Assembly (NCBI RefSeq): GCF_002287075.1
Contig: NZ_NSKE01000007.1
Coordinates: 1-64,000 of the forward strand
Direction of reading: 5' to 3'
Length of the DNA stretch: 64,000 nucleotides
Origin: Fodinibius salipaludis
GTDB taxonomy: Bacteria > Bacteroidota > Rhodothermia > Balneolales > Balneolaceae
Numbering within the stretch: position 1 is the stretch's first letter; every line of letters begins with the position of its first letter. Under the pieces are notes generated by a model that did no database searches, had not been told where the DNA came from, and saw only the letters and a list, made by a program, of their open reading frames with translations. A program made the position numbers and the translations under genes. This document shows, piece by piece, positions 56,982 through 64,000 of the stretch.

Positions 56982-57905
56982 TTACTCTAATAACAATTTG
57001 GCAACCCAAGATATTCCATCAATCCGGAGATGTTTTAGAACGATGCCTGCAATCAGAAAACACACAAAACACAGAGAGGTACCGTATTTAATACGCATCA
57101 CTTTTGAATAATCGGCTTGGGTGCTACCGAGGGATCGAACAATACTCTGTCCTACTATTAATATCAGCAATCCAACCAATCCAAAAAGAACCGAAAGCCG
57201 TAAATGTGATTGTCCCATAGCCAAAGTCACGAGTGTTAATCCAATCGAAAATCCGCCTATAAAAAATCTCCCAACTCCCTTTCTGCCATAACGTACTACA
57301 AAAGTTTGATCCCCGCGTTTGCGATCTTCATCCAGCTGATAAATCTGCGAAATGGGATACAAACTAAGCAACAGTAAAGAAGCACCTACAGCAGCCACAA
57401 ACACCCAGAGGGACAACAAGGAATTTCCTGCAGCCAAATACCCCAGCAATACCGAATTCAGTCCCGTACTTACGCCTATAGCCACAAGGCTTTTAGTAGG
57501 ATGACTTTTCCATCGTGCCAAGGGCGTGGAATACAGCCAGAAAAAGAACATGCTCAATATATAAATGGTTGCAAACAAAATTCCTTCTCCCATCGCTATT
57601 CCAAGACCGATAAATTGAAGGATCAATGAAGCTGGCCACATCCACGGCCTCATTTTGGGGGGATGCTTGAGTCCGCCAATCGGTCCCTCATCTTTATCCC
57701 AAAAGGAGTTATAGGCCGTTGCGCCGCCAAAAAGAAGCAGATGAACATTTAGAAACTGGATAACAAACGGTATTACCGTTAAGTCATCACTCAAAAACCC
57801 ACCCAGCAAAAAACCACCCGATAATATAAATAGCTGGTAATGCCACCGCAGGTGTAGTACAAAATGCCATATCTGTTTAAAAAGACCTGCTTTTTCTAAA
57901 TGCAT
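56982..57905 (-). CDS. UbiA-family prenyltransferase
   Basis: 307 residues, about 8 membrane helices. It carries the two Asp-rich motifs of UbiA enzymes: NSFWDKDEG (about 67-75, NxxxD) and YQLDEDRKRGD (DxxxD, about 190-200). It attaches a prenyl chain to an aromatic or similar acceptor in the membrane. No quinone-pathway neighbour indicates the acceptor, so the gene could also belong to the UbiA group acting on other lipids. The gene runs divergently from the next plus-strand gene. Confidence 0.88.
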   Translation of the reverse strand: MHLEKAGLFKQIWHFVLHLRWHYQLFILSGGFLLGGFLSDDLTVIPFVIQFLNVHLLLFGGATAYNSFWDKDEGPIGGLKHPPKMRPWMWPASLILQFIGLGIAMGEGILFATIYILSMFFFWLYSTPLARWKSHPTKSLVAIGVSTGLNSVLLGYLAAGNSLLSLWVFVAAVGASLLLLSLYPISQIYQLDEDRKRGDQTFVVRYGRKGVGRFFIGGFSIGLTLVTLAMGQSHLRLSVLFGLVGLLILIVGQSIVRSLGSTQADYSKVMRIKYGTSLCFVCFLIAGIVLKHLRIDGISWVAKLLLE

Positions 57906-57980
57906 GTTAGATAAAGAAGTAAGAAAAAAGTTAGATAATTAGCATAGCAATTTAGGCTTATCAATCCAATTTACAATTGG

Positions 57981-57988
57981 TATCTTTG
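57981..57988 (+). promoter_or_regulatory. Possible -7 element directly before a start codon
   Basis: TATCTTTG fits TAnnTTTG and ends 5 bp before the ATG at 57994. If used, the mRNA would be leaderless. No Shine-Dalgarno is visible. Confidence 0.35.
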
Positions 57989-57993
57989 GGACT

Positions 57994-58896
57994 ATGATTT
58001 CCACAGGAATACAAGTACCTAAATACATTCACGAGCAGCTATCACCAAAGCAGTGGCAGCAGCAAAAACGCGATCATCGTCGATCGATTAGCGAGCTTAT
58101 TGATGATTATCTGGAAAAGCGATCCCATCAGCAAAAAGATCCGGTGCTCGATTTCCTTTTTGAATACTACGCCTTTCGTCCCTCCTACTTAAAACGCTGG
58201 TCGCCGGGATTCAGAACTCTACTGATTGGAGGCTCATCTCACGATTGGATGTTTGATGAGATGGAAACTATTGGCGAAAACTGCTTCCTTGATATCCAAC
58301 ATTTTGATACCGATCGCATATCTGCTATCAAATGGATTCTGAATGTGTTGGAACAGTCGCTCGAGCGGAAACCTTCGTTTGGCTGTTTTGGAATGCACGA
58401 GTGGGCGATGGTCTACAAAGCTGATCACGTCCGTCATGATTATCTCTCGTTGCGCATGGAGAAAGATGAACTTGCAGAGTTCGTAGAATCACGTCCGTTG
58501 GTATGCACACACTTTGATGCCTTCCGCTTTTTTACGGATGAAGCCAAGCCCCAAAATAAGTTTGAACTCAATCGGGATAAATTTGCCGAAATGGAACAGC
58601 CCGGCTGCCTGCATACAAATATGGACCTATACAAGTGGGCATTCAAGATGTATCCGTGGATTTCGAGCAGTACTATCCGCCAAGCCTTTGAGCTGGCTGT
58701 TGACACACGTGTTATGGATATGAAAGCAAGTCCTTATGACTTACGCGACCGCGGACTGGAACCCATCAAGATTGAGACTGACAAAGGGCGGCAAGAATAT
58801 ATGGAGAAACAGATGTCTATTTACGAAAGGTCCCAGCCTATCCGCAAGCAATTAATAAGAGAATACAACTATCTGCTAAAAGCTCTTTGTGACTGA
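57994..58896 (+). CDS. Conserved protein often labelled 3-methyladenine DNA glycosylase; function uncertain
   Basis: 300 residues, no signal peptide. Conserved-looking blocks include FGMHEWAMVYKADHVRHDYLSLRM, CTHFDAFRFFTDEAKPQNKFELNR, EQPGCLHTNMDLYKWAFKMYPWISSS and DMKASPYDLRDRGLEPIKIET. Many His, Cys, Asp and Tyr residues suggest a metal- or nucleotide-dependent enzyme. Automated annotation in related organisms calls this family 3-methyladenine DNA glycosylase, but I see no helix-hairpin-helix or other glycosylase motif, so I do not endorse it. Start codon preceded by a promoter-like element rather than a ribosome binding site. Confidence 0.75.
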   Translation: MISTGIQVPKYIHEQLSPKQWQQQKRDHRRSISELIDDYLEKRSHQQKDPVLDFLFEYYAFRPSYLKRWSPGFRTLLIGGSSHDWMFDEMETIGENCFLDIQHFDTDRISAIKWILNVLEQSLERKPSFGCFGMHEWAMVYKADHVRHDYLSLRMEKDELAEFVESRPLVCTHFDAFRFFTDEAKPQNKFELNRDKFAEMEQPGCLHTNMDLYKWAFKMYPWISSSTIRQAFELAVDTRVMDMKASPYDLRDRGLEPIKIETDKGRQEYMEKQMSIYERSQPIRKQLIREYNYLLKALCD

Positions 58897-58905
58897 AGTA
58901 TTAAA

Positions 58906-58932
58906 GATCCTGAAACAAGTTCAGGATGACAT
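58906..58932. repeat. Hairpin on the left of the second GIY-YIG gene
   Basis: GATCCTGAA...TTCAGGATGACA with stem ATCCTGAA/TTCAGGAT. Inverse orientation of the right-hand hairpin at 59329-59356. Confidence 0.85.
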
Positions 58933-58949
58933 GTACTTAGTCATTTTAT

Positions 58950-59249
58950 TTAATCCCATAGATCTTTCAGTTCTGGGTTTGACTTCTTTATTAAATTAAA
59001 CTTCCACTCTCGATGCCAATTCTTTAACTGCTTCTCTCTTTCTATTGCTTCATCAATGTTGGGATACTTCTCAAAATATAACAAAACCTTCAAATTATAC
59101 TTTGAAGTAAACCTTGAACCTTTACCGAACCTATGGTCAAGTATTCGTTCATCTAATTCACTTGTAACACCGGTATAAATAACATTCCGGCTATGATTTG
59201 ACAAAATATAAACAAATCCATTTTTGCCTGTGGAATTTCGATAACCCAT
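58950..59249 (-). CDS. Small GIY-YIG nuclease flanked by inverted hairpins
   Basis: 99 residues, single GIY-YIG domain: GFVYILSNH (11-19), IYTGVTSELDERI (YTG 25-27, catalytic Arg35) and EREKQLKNWHREWKFNLIKK (Glu72). The end SNPELKDLWD parallels INPEWKDLYE of the first copy, so the two are paralogues. It sits between hairpins GATCCTGAA...GGATGACA (left) and GTGTCATCC...GGATCTG (right) of a family that also occurs without the gene at 32656 and 35207. Active-site residues are intact. A mobile helper is the simplest reading. Confidence 0.88.
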   Translation of the reverse strand: MGYRNSTGKNGFVYILSNHSRNVIYTGVTSELDERILDHRFGKGSRFTSKYNLKVLLYFEKYPNIDEAIEREKQLKNWHREWKFNLIKKSNPELKDLWD

Positions 59250-59328
59250 GATCTTTTCAATGTTTTATATCTAACAAATTACCGCTAGTAAGATCTTTAT
59301 TTAGCAATATCCTTACATTAAAGTTTCT

Positions 59329-59356
59329 GTGTCATCCTGAACTTGTTTCTGGATCT
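59329..59356. repeat. Hairpin on the right of the second GIY-YIG gene
   Basis: GTGTCATCCTGAACTTGTTT then CTGGATCTG; one mismatch in the stem compared with the left copy. Faces inward with the left hairpin, both TGACA/TGTCA ends toward the gene. Confidence 0.85.
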
Positions 59357-59461
59357 GTATTAGTCACAAGAAACCTTTCGCAGCTTCCATTAATTGCCTA
59401 TCATCTAATGCATATTATTCGACTACAAATACAACTAATCATCTGAACAAATTATACGGCG

Positions 59462-59713
59462 ATGAGCGAACTGGATAACACCGATTACGAAGCTTATGAA
59501 CAGGATATTAAAGTACTCGTAGATACCCTGCGCAAATGCTTTAATGCTGAAAAAGCACGATACAGTGTTGTAGGACATCAAAACACTTTATACATCGAAA
59601 TTGAAGGGCTGGACGATCTTAATCCGGAAGAAATTTCTGAAGTTGCAGAACCGGTTCTTGATGAACTCGATATGGATTTTGATGAAATTTCCCTTCTTCC
59701 GTTAAAGAATTAA
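59462..59713 (+). CDS. Small acidic protein of unknown function
   Basis: 83 residues, very acidic, with ADxLRK-type helices (DIKVLVDTLRKCFNAEKARYSVVGHQNTLYIEIEGLDDLNPEEISEVAEPVLDELDMDFDEISLLPLK). It resembles a small alpha/beta domain with no catalytic motif. It lies 114 bp upstream of the PLP-LeuA fusion gene on the same strand and may be co-transcribed. Spacing and conservation of the frame suggest a real gene. Confidence 0.6.
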   Translation: MSELDNTDYEAYEQDIKVLVDTLRKCFNAEKARYSVVGHQNTLYIEIEGLDDLNPEEISEVAEPVLDELDMDFDEISLLPLKN

Positions 59714-59826
59714 TAGAAGTTTAAAATTTTGAAAAAGGATATCATTCCTGAACGGAAACACCTATTTTCAAATACATCTTGATTCAAGGCATACGTTTCA
59801 AAATATAACTTAGGGTTTTACTTACT

Positions 59827-61530
59827 ATGGCAAGCGCAACAACAAATTACGAGTTACGATGTGTGGCCAACGGTCACCTTAATTCAGAAGAAGAAACAAC
59901 CACTTATTGTACACAATGTGATAGCGTTCTTCGGGTCTATTATGATGAACCTTCTGATGATATTCAGTATCCGCTAAAAGAGCTCAAATCCGACCCGATG
60001 AAGACGCATCCGTCGGCCCTTAAAAAGCTGGATCGCCTTTCAGAAACGTATGGAGCCGACCTCTGGGCCAAGCTGGAATTCGAACATCCCACCGGCTGCT
60101 TTAAAGATCGCGGCAGTTATATCGAGGTTCAGAAAGCCCTCGAACTTGGTGCCGAGGCCATTTGTCTTGCTTCTACGGGAAATATGGCTGCCTCAGTCGC
60201 TGCTTATGCCTGCTATTTTAAAATCCCCTGCTTTGTTTTTGTGCCCGAAAAAACAACGGATGCCAAAATTGCCCAAGCCACTATTTATAATGCTAATATC
60301 ATCCGTATAAAAGGAGATTTTAGTACTTGTGAAGCGCTTTGCCGAAAATTTGCAAAATCAGGAAACTACTACTTGGCCGGTGATTATGTTTTCCGTGAAG
60401 AGGGACAAAAATCATTTCCCTACGAATTGCTGGAGCAAAATGGGGACGATTTTGATTACATTTTTGTCCCCGTGGGGTGTGGAACCAACTTCGGCGCTAT
60501 CTGGAAAGGGTTTACCGAACTCAAGGAGTCGGGCAAAATTTCCAAGCGACCAAAGATGATTGCCATTCAACCCGAGCAAAGCTCTCCCGTGGTAGAAGGT
60601 ATTTTCAAAAAGGAGAAAATCATCAAGAAGCAGGTTAATACCATGGCACAGTCGGTAGCTGCTTCGGATCCGGTCGATTTCCACAAAGTCATGCTCGGTA
60701 TTGAAGAATCGGACGGCTCAGCATATACCGTTACGGAAGATGAGATTCTGAACTCTCTCAAAGAGATGGCTGTTGAAGAAGGACATTTTACCGAACCGGC
60801 CTGTGCTCTTCCGCTTGCTGCTTTTAAAAACAATATCGATACCTTTAAAGACAAAAAGTGCTTGTTTATCCTAACCGGGTCCGGGCTTAAAGATACTAAG
60901 GTCGTAGCTAAACATTCCCTTTCCTCTCCTGTTCTTTCTCCGGATATCGATAAAGTAACCAACTATATTAAGTCAGGTTTTATCGAGATGCAGAAAGATT
61001 CCTGGGGGAAATCACGTGATACATTTATAGCAAATCTCGATATGGATGAGGACCACGAGAAGCTCTACAATGAATATGTGGCTAAGATCAACAAGCGCGG
61101 GAAAACACTCAGTAATAATGAAATCGAAGTACTACAATCACTCATTTTTAATGAAGATCTGGACTTAGAGTATCCGGCAGAAGTACTCGATTATAAAGTT
61201 ACCATGCGTAAACATGGACTCATTAAAGCTGCTGTTAAGTTAGATATCCAAGGTGAAGAGGTTATCTCCGAGGCAAAAGGGGTTGGACCAATTGATGCAA
61301 TATTGTCGGCTATCCGCGCCGAAACCAATTCGGTATTTCATTTGGAAGTTAAAAATCACGAAGTAGATATTCTGAGTCCCGATACTGATTCGCTGGTGGT
61401 GGTCACCCTTACATTGGCCAATAACGATCAGGAATGGGTCTCCAAAGGAGCTTCGCCTGATACTCTCGAAGCCGTTATCCAGGCATTTACCAAAGGCTTG
61501 GCCATTGCTATGAAATCAACGGTGACTTAA
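59827..61530 (+). CDS. Threonine-synthase-like PLP enzyme fused to a LeuA-type regulatory domain
   Basis: 567 residues. The N-terminal 12-31 region has Cys12, Cys28 and Cys31, as in zinc-finger-like starts of threonine synthases. The fold-type II catalytic domain (about 60-370) has HPTGCFKDRGSY with PLP Lys93, STGNMAASVAAYA, VPVGCGTNFGA (phosphate-cup-like loop) and LTGSGLKDT. A helical linker (about 375-455) leads to a C-terminal domain of about 110 residues (YKVTMRKHGLIKAAV, EAKGVGPIDAILSAI, TLEAVIQAFTKGLAIAM) that matches the regulatory/dimer domain of isopropylmalate and citramalate synthases. It probably acts on threonine or phosphohomoserine, with end-product control by a branched-chain amino acid. 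It converges with thrC. Confidence 0.85.
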   Translation: MASATTNYELRCVANGHLNSEEETTTYCTQCDSVLRVYYDEPSDDIQYPLKELKSDPMKTHPSALKKLDRLSETYGADLWAKLEFEHPTGCFKDRGSYIEVQKALELGAEAICLASTGNMAASVAAYACYFKIPCFVFVPEKTTDAKIAQATIYNANIIRIKGDFSTCEALCRKFAKSGNYYLAGDYVFREEGQKSFPYELLEQNGDDFDYIFVPVGCGTNFGAIWKGFTELKESGKISKRPKMIAIQPEQSSPVVEGIFKKEKIIKKQVNTMAQSVAASDPVDFHKVMLGIEESDGSAYTVTEDEILNSLKEMAVEEGHFTEPACALPLAAFKNNIDTFKDKKCLFILTGSGLKDTKVVAKHSLSSPVLSPDIDKVTNYIKSGFIEMQKDSWGKSRDTFIANLDMDEDHEKLYNEYVAKINKRGKTLSNNEIEVLQSLIFNEDLDLEYPAEVLDYKVTMRKHGLIKAAVKLDIQGEEVISEAKGVGPIDAILSAIRAETNSVFHLEVKNHEVDILSPDTDSLVVVTLTLANNDQEWVSKGASPDTLEAVIQAFTKGLAIAMKSTVT

Positions 61531-61593
61531 AAGAAGTAAATAAAAAGTTTCCCACATCTTGGAAATCCGAGAGTGTTTTTCACCTCTACCCAA

Positions 61594-62913
61594 TCAGTTA
61601 TAGTGATTTAACAACCACTTTTTGAGTTCGTCGTAATCGTCTTCCAAAACGTGGCTCTGCTTTTGTTTATTCAGACAGGCTTTGAGGCGATCAGGCATTG
61701 TAATCTTTTTACCGATTATAGGCTCAATAACATCCTTAAATTTGGCGGGATGAGCAGTTGATAATATAATTTTAGGCGTGGATTTGCTTTCACTAAAATA
61801 TCCTTGTTCCGAACTAATATATTGTTGTACCGCCCGATAACCTACTGCGGTATGGGGATCCATCAGGTAATCTTGTTTACGATAGACTTCTTTTATCACC
61901 TGACGAGTTTGGGAATCAGAAAAGGATGCGCCCCAAATATGACGTTTTATCTGTTGATAATCCTCATTAAGCAAATCAACGATTCGAGCAAAATTACTGG
62001 GATTCCCTACATCCATGGCATTTGAAATTGTTCTTTTCGAGGGTCGGGGATTAAACTCACCATAGTCCAAAAATTCAGGGACTACATCATTTGCATTGGT
62101 GGCAGCTATAAAACCTGTGGCCGACATTCCCATTTTTTGGGCCATTAATCCTGCCGTTAGATTTCCAAAATTCCCACTGGGGACACAGAAAATGGGAGAG
62201 CTATTTACAGACAGCTGTGCAATAGCATAAAAGTAATAAAACATCTGGGGAATAAGCCGGGCGATATTGATAGAATTGGCTGAACTCAGTTGTAATTTTT
62301 CGTTTAGAGAGTAATCCGAAAATGCCTCCTTCACCATTCGCTGACAATCATCAAACGTACCTTCAACTTCGAGCGCCGTTACATTTTGTCCGGCCGTCGT
62401 CAACTGCTGTTCTTGAATATAACTTACTTTTCCTTTGGGGTAGAGCAGGCAAACTTTAATCCCTTCCACACTTAAAAATCCCTGGGCAACGGCGCTCCCG
62501 GTATCTCCCGAGGTAGCAGCTAAAATCACTAAATCCCGGTCTGACTCCTTCCTCAATGCCGAAAATATCCGCGACATAAATCTGGCTCCGAAATCCTTGA
62601 ATGCCAAGGTAGGTCCATGGAATAGTTCTAACACATACACTTGGTTTCCGAGCGAATTCAGGGGCACATCAAAATTCAACGCTTCTTTTGTGATACCTTC
62701 CAGGACATCATCATCTATACCATCGACAAACAACCGGGATATTTTAAAACCAATATCCTGCAAACTTTTCTGACTAAGTTGATCCAAAAAAGAATCAGAA
62801 AGCCGTGGCCAGATTTGGGGAAGATATAATCCTCCATCGGGTGCCAACCCCTTGAGGGCAGCCTCTGCAAATGACACCGGGTCGGCCTTTTTATTCGTAC
62901 TGATATACTTCAT
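61594..62913 (-). CDS. thrC: Threonine synthase
   Basis: 439 residues, class I like E. coli ThrC (428). Motifs: YLPQIWPRL, LELFHGPTLAFKDFGARFMSR (PLP Lys, about 110), ILAATSGDTGSAVAQGFL, SANSINIARLIPQMFYYFYAI, CVPSGNFGNLTAGLMAQ. It converts phosphohomoserine to threonine. It starts 4 bp before the thrB stop (overlap), in the thrABC operon. A different threonine-synthase-like protein with a regulatory domain lies convergently next to it. Confidence 0.95.
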   Translation of the reverse strand: MKYISTNKKADPVSFAEAALKGLAPDGGLYLPQIWPRLSDSFLDQLSQKSLQDIGFKISRLFVDGIDDDVLEGITKEALNFDVPLNSLGNQVYVLELFHGPTLAFKDFGARFMSRIFSALRKESDRDLVILAATSGDTGSAVAQGFLSVEGIKVCLLYPKGKVSYIQEQQLTTAGQNVTALEVEGTFDDCQRMVKEAFSDYSLNEKLQLSSANSINIARLIPQMFYYFYAIAQLSVNSSPIFCVPSGNFGNLTAGLMAQKMGMSATGFIAATNANDVVPEFLDYGEFNPRPSKRTISNAMDVGNPSNFARIVDLLNEDYQQIKRHIWGASFSDSQTRQVIKEVYRKQDYLMDPHTAVGYRAVQQYISSEQGYFSESKSTPKIILSTAHPAKFKDVIEPIIGKKITMPDRLKACLNKQKQSHVLEDDYDELKKWLLNHYN

Positions 62914-63863
62914 AACTGTACTTCCTCCAAAATTCGGGGACCTTCTTTATTGATCGGAGAAATGTACACTTCATTATCCAGACCTATTTCTTCATATTCA
63001 TGCTGCATCACTTTCCCTACCGCTGTGGCCGTTTCATTATCCCGGGAGAGAGCAAATATCGACGGTCCGGATCCGGAAATACCACTTCCCAATGCTCCAG
63101 CATCAAGTGCAGCTTCTTTTACCTCGGCAAAACTTGGAATTAGCACCGACCGGATCGGCTCAATTATCACGTCCTGCATCGATCGGGAAATAAGTTCATA
63201 ATCCCCCTTTAAAAGTCCCGCTACCAAACCGCCAATATTCCCCCATTGTGTTACCGCTTTTTGTAAAGGGATGTTGCGCCGTAAAATTTTTCGGGTATCT
63301 TCGGTCCTGATCTCTATCTGGGGATGTACGACGGTAGCAAATAATGGCTTTGAGCAATCCAACCCAATAACATCTTGGGGCTCACGACTCCGGATAAAAA
63401 CAAAACCTCCAAACAGTGATGGGGCCACATTGTCCAGATGGGGAGTCCCGCAGGCCACGCGTTCTCCTTCCGCGGCAAAAGTCAGGAGTTCATCGGACGT
63501 ACAGGGCAATCCCAACAAACGGTTAACAGCCACCACCGCTCCCACTGAGCTGGCTGCGCTCGAACCGAGTCCACTGCCCAACGGCATCTTCTTATGGACT
63601 TCCAGCTCGATTCCCACATCACTGCCAAGATGTCCTAACAGCGCCCGGACCGCCACTCCCGCCGTATTCTCGCTCACCGAAGTAGGCAATACACCATTTT
63701 CGCCGGTCACTCTTGTTATTTGGATTCCGGGTTCTTCTGTTCTCCGAGCCACGACTTCATCGCCAGGGTGATCGAGGGCAAGTCCCATTACATCAAAACC
63801 ACAGCTTACGTTGGCAACCGAAGCCGGGGCAAACACCTTTACATACTGATATTGATTAGGCAT
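62910..63863 (-). CDS. thrB: Homoserine kinase
   Basis: About 317 residues from the ATG at 63863, chosen because it has a GGAGGAG ribosome binding site and lies 1 bp after the thrA stop; the frame continues upstream for 75 bp but that part would overlap thrA. GHMP kinase motifs: PASVANVSCGFDVMGLAL (N-terminal), PLGSGLGSSAASSVG (ATP-binding, about 85-99), GSGISGSGPSIFAL near the C-terminus. It phosphorylates homoserine. Operon with thrA and thrC. Confidence 0.95.
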   Translation of the reverse strand: MPNQYQYVKVFAPASVANVSCGFDVMGLALDHPGDEVVARRTEEPGIQITRVTGENGVLPTSVSENTAGVAVRALLGHLGSDVGIELEVHKKMPLGSGLGSSAASSVGAVVAVNRLLGLPCTSDELLTFAAEGERVACGTPHLDNVAPSLFGGFVFIRSREPQDVIGLDCSKPLFATVVHPQIEIRTEDTRKILRRNIPLQKAVTQWGNIGGLVAGLLKGDYELISRSMQDVIIEPIRSVLIPSFAEVKEAALDAGALGSGISGSGPSIFALSRDNETATAVGKVMQHEYEEIGLDNEVYISPINKEGPRILEEVQL

Positions 63864-63864
63864 C

Positions 63865-64000
63865 TCAAATCTCCTCCCTGAATGAAGGGGCATTGCTAAT
63901 ACGAAGAATATCGGCAATAATTCCACTCGCGGTAACATCTGCCCCTGCGCCGGGACCTTTTACCACAATGGGACTTTTTTGGTAATGCCGCGTTTTAAAT
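63865..64000 (-). CDS. thrA: Homoserine dehydrogenase end of ThrA, cut by the window edge
   Basis: The last ~44 codons read KTRHYQKSPIVVKGPGAGADVTASGIIADILRI, the conserved end of homoserine dehydrogenases, including fused aspartokinase-homoserine dehydrogenase (ThrA). The catalytic parts are outside the window, so fused or separate form cannot be told. It is followed by thrB after 1 bp. Confidence 0.85.
   Translation of the reverse strand, partial: FKTRHYQKSPIVVKGPGAGADVTASGIIADILRISNAPSFREEI

Noticed and set aside
56920-57009. Upstream extension of the thioredoxin-like gene
   Set aside because: It runs into the UbiA gene and adds a non-conserved N-terminus; the ATG at 56919 is better.
57994-58896. 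Firm assignment as 3-methyladenine DNA glycosylase
   Set aside because: No recognisable glycosylase motif; the label comes from automated annotation of related proteins.
63864-63938. Upstream extension of thrB to an earlier ATG
   Set aside because: It would overlap the homoserine dehydrogenase end; the ATG at 63863 has a ribosome binding site and gives the standard N-terminus.

Overview
The window looks like a chromosomal segment from a marine or halophilic member of the Balneolales (Balneolota/Bacteroidota). The evidence is two SusC/SusD outer-membrane uptake pairs, a type IX secretion C-terminal sorting domain, a GWxTD-domain lipoprotein, a bactofilin, TAnnTTTG-like promoter elements and many lipoprotein signal peptides. 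Base composition is moderately AT-rich. This placement comes from gene content; no rRNA is present.

Layout. 1-1555: truncated IS256-type and decayed IS3-type transposases. 1691-7746: first SusC-SusD-lipoprotein operon (minus strand). 7747-10627: accessory island with hairpin repeats, a MntA/HepT toxin-antitoxin pair whose toxin has a nonsense codon, a GIY-YIG nuclease gene between repeat copies, and seven tandem 23-bp units. 10628-15183: second SusD and a SusC gene broken by a frameshift. 15580-18071: GWxTD lipoprotein, more repeats, and a ParE-type toxin-antitoxin pair whose toxin also has a nonsense codon. 18327-25285: Alr and an M20 amidohydrolase, a REP-associated tyrosine transposase (RAYT) flanked by hairpins, an M23 peptidase, an ornithine/alanine-racemase-like enzyme, a GNAT and a sodium symporter. 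25413-26813: bactofilin and a ParM-like actin that appears circularly permuted. 27122-31253: ornithine aminotransferase, GH43 enzyme, initiator tRNA and lysine 6-aminotransferase. 31872-52448: mostly housekeeping and catabolic genes (SDR, purL, HAD phosphatase, LemA/TPM trio, methionine gamma-lyase with an Lrp regulator, FadE with a TetR regulator, trmB, pdxH, redoxin, radical SAM, semialdehyde dehydrogenase, class III aminotransferase). 52567-59713: a lipoprotein coupled to a large T9SS-exported propeller protein, a thioredoxin-like protein, a UbiA prenyltransferase, a conserved unknown, a second GIY-YIG gene between inverted hairpins, and a small acidic protein. 59827-64000: a threonine-synthase-like enzyme fused to a LeuA-type regulatory domain, facing a thrA-thrB-thrC operon.

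The most interesting observations are these. (1) The actin homologue carries its phosphate-1 motif at the extreme C-terminus; joining C-terminus to N-terminus restores a normal ParM-like start, and a bactofilin gene follows 21 bp downstream. (2) A fold-type II PLP enzyme is fused to an isopropylmalate-synthase-type allosteric domain beside the threonine operon. (3) Three small nuclease or transposase genes (one RAYT, two GIY-YIG) each sit between hairpin repeats that also occur elsewhere in the window without a gene. (4) Both toxin-antitoxin operons keep an intact antitoxin and a toxin interrupted by one in-frame stop.
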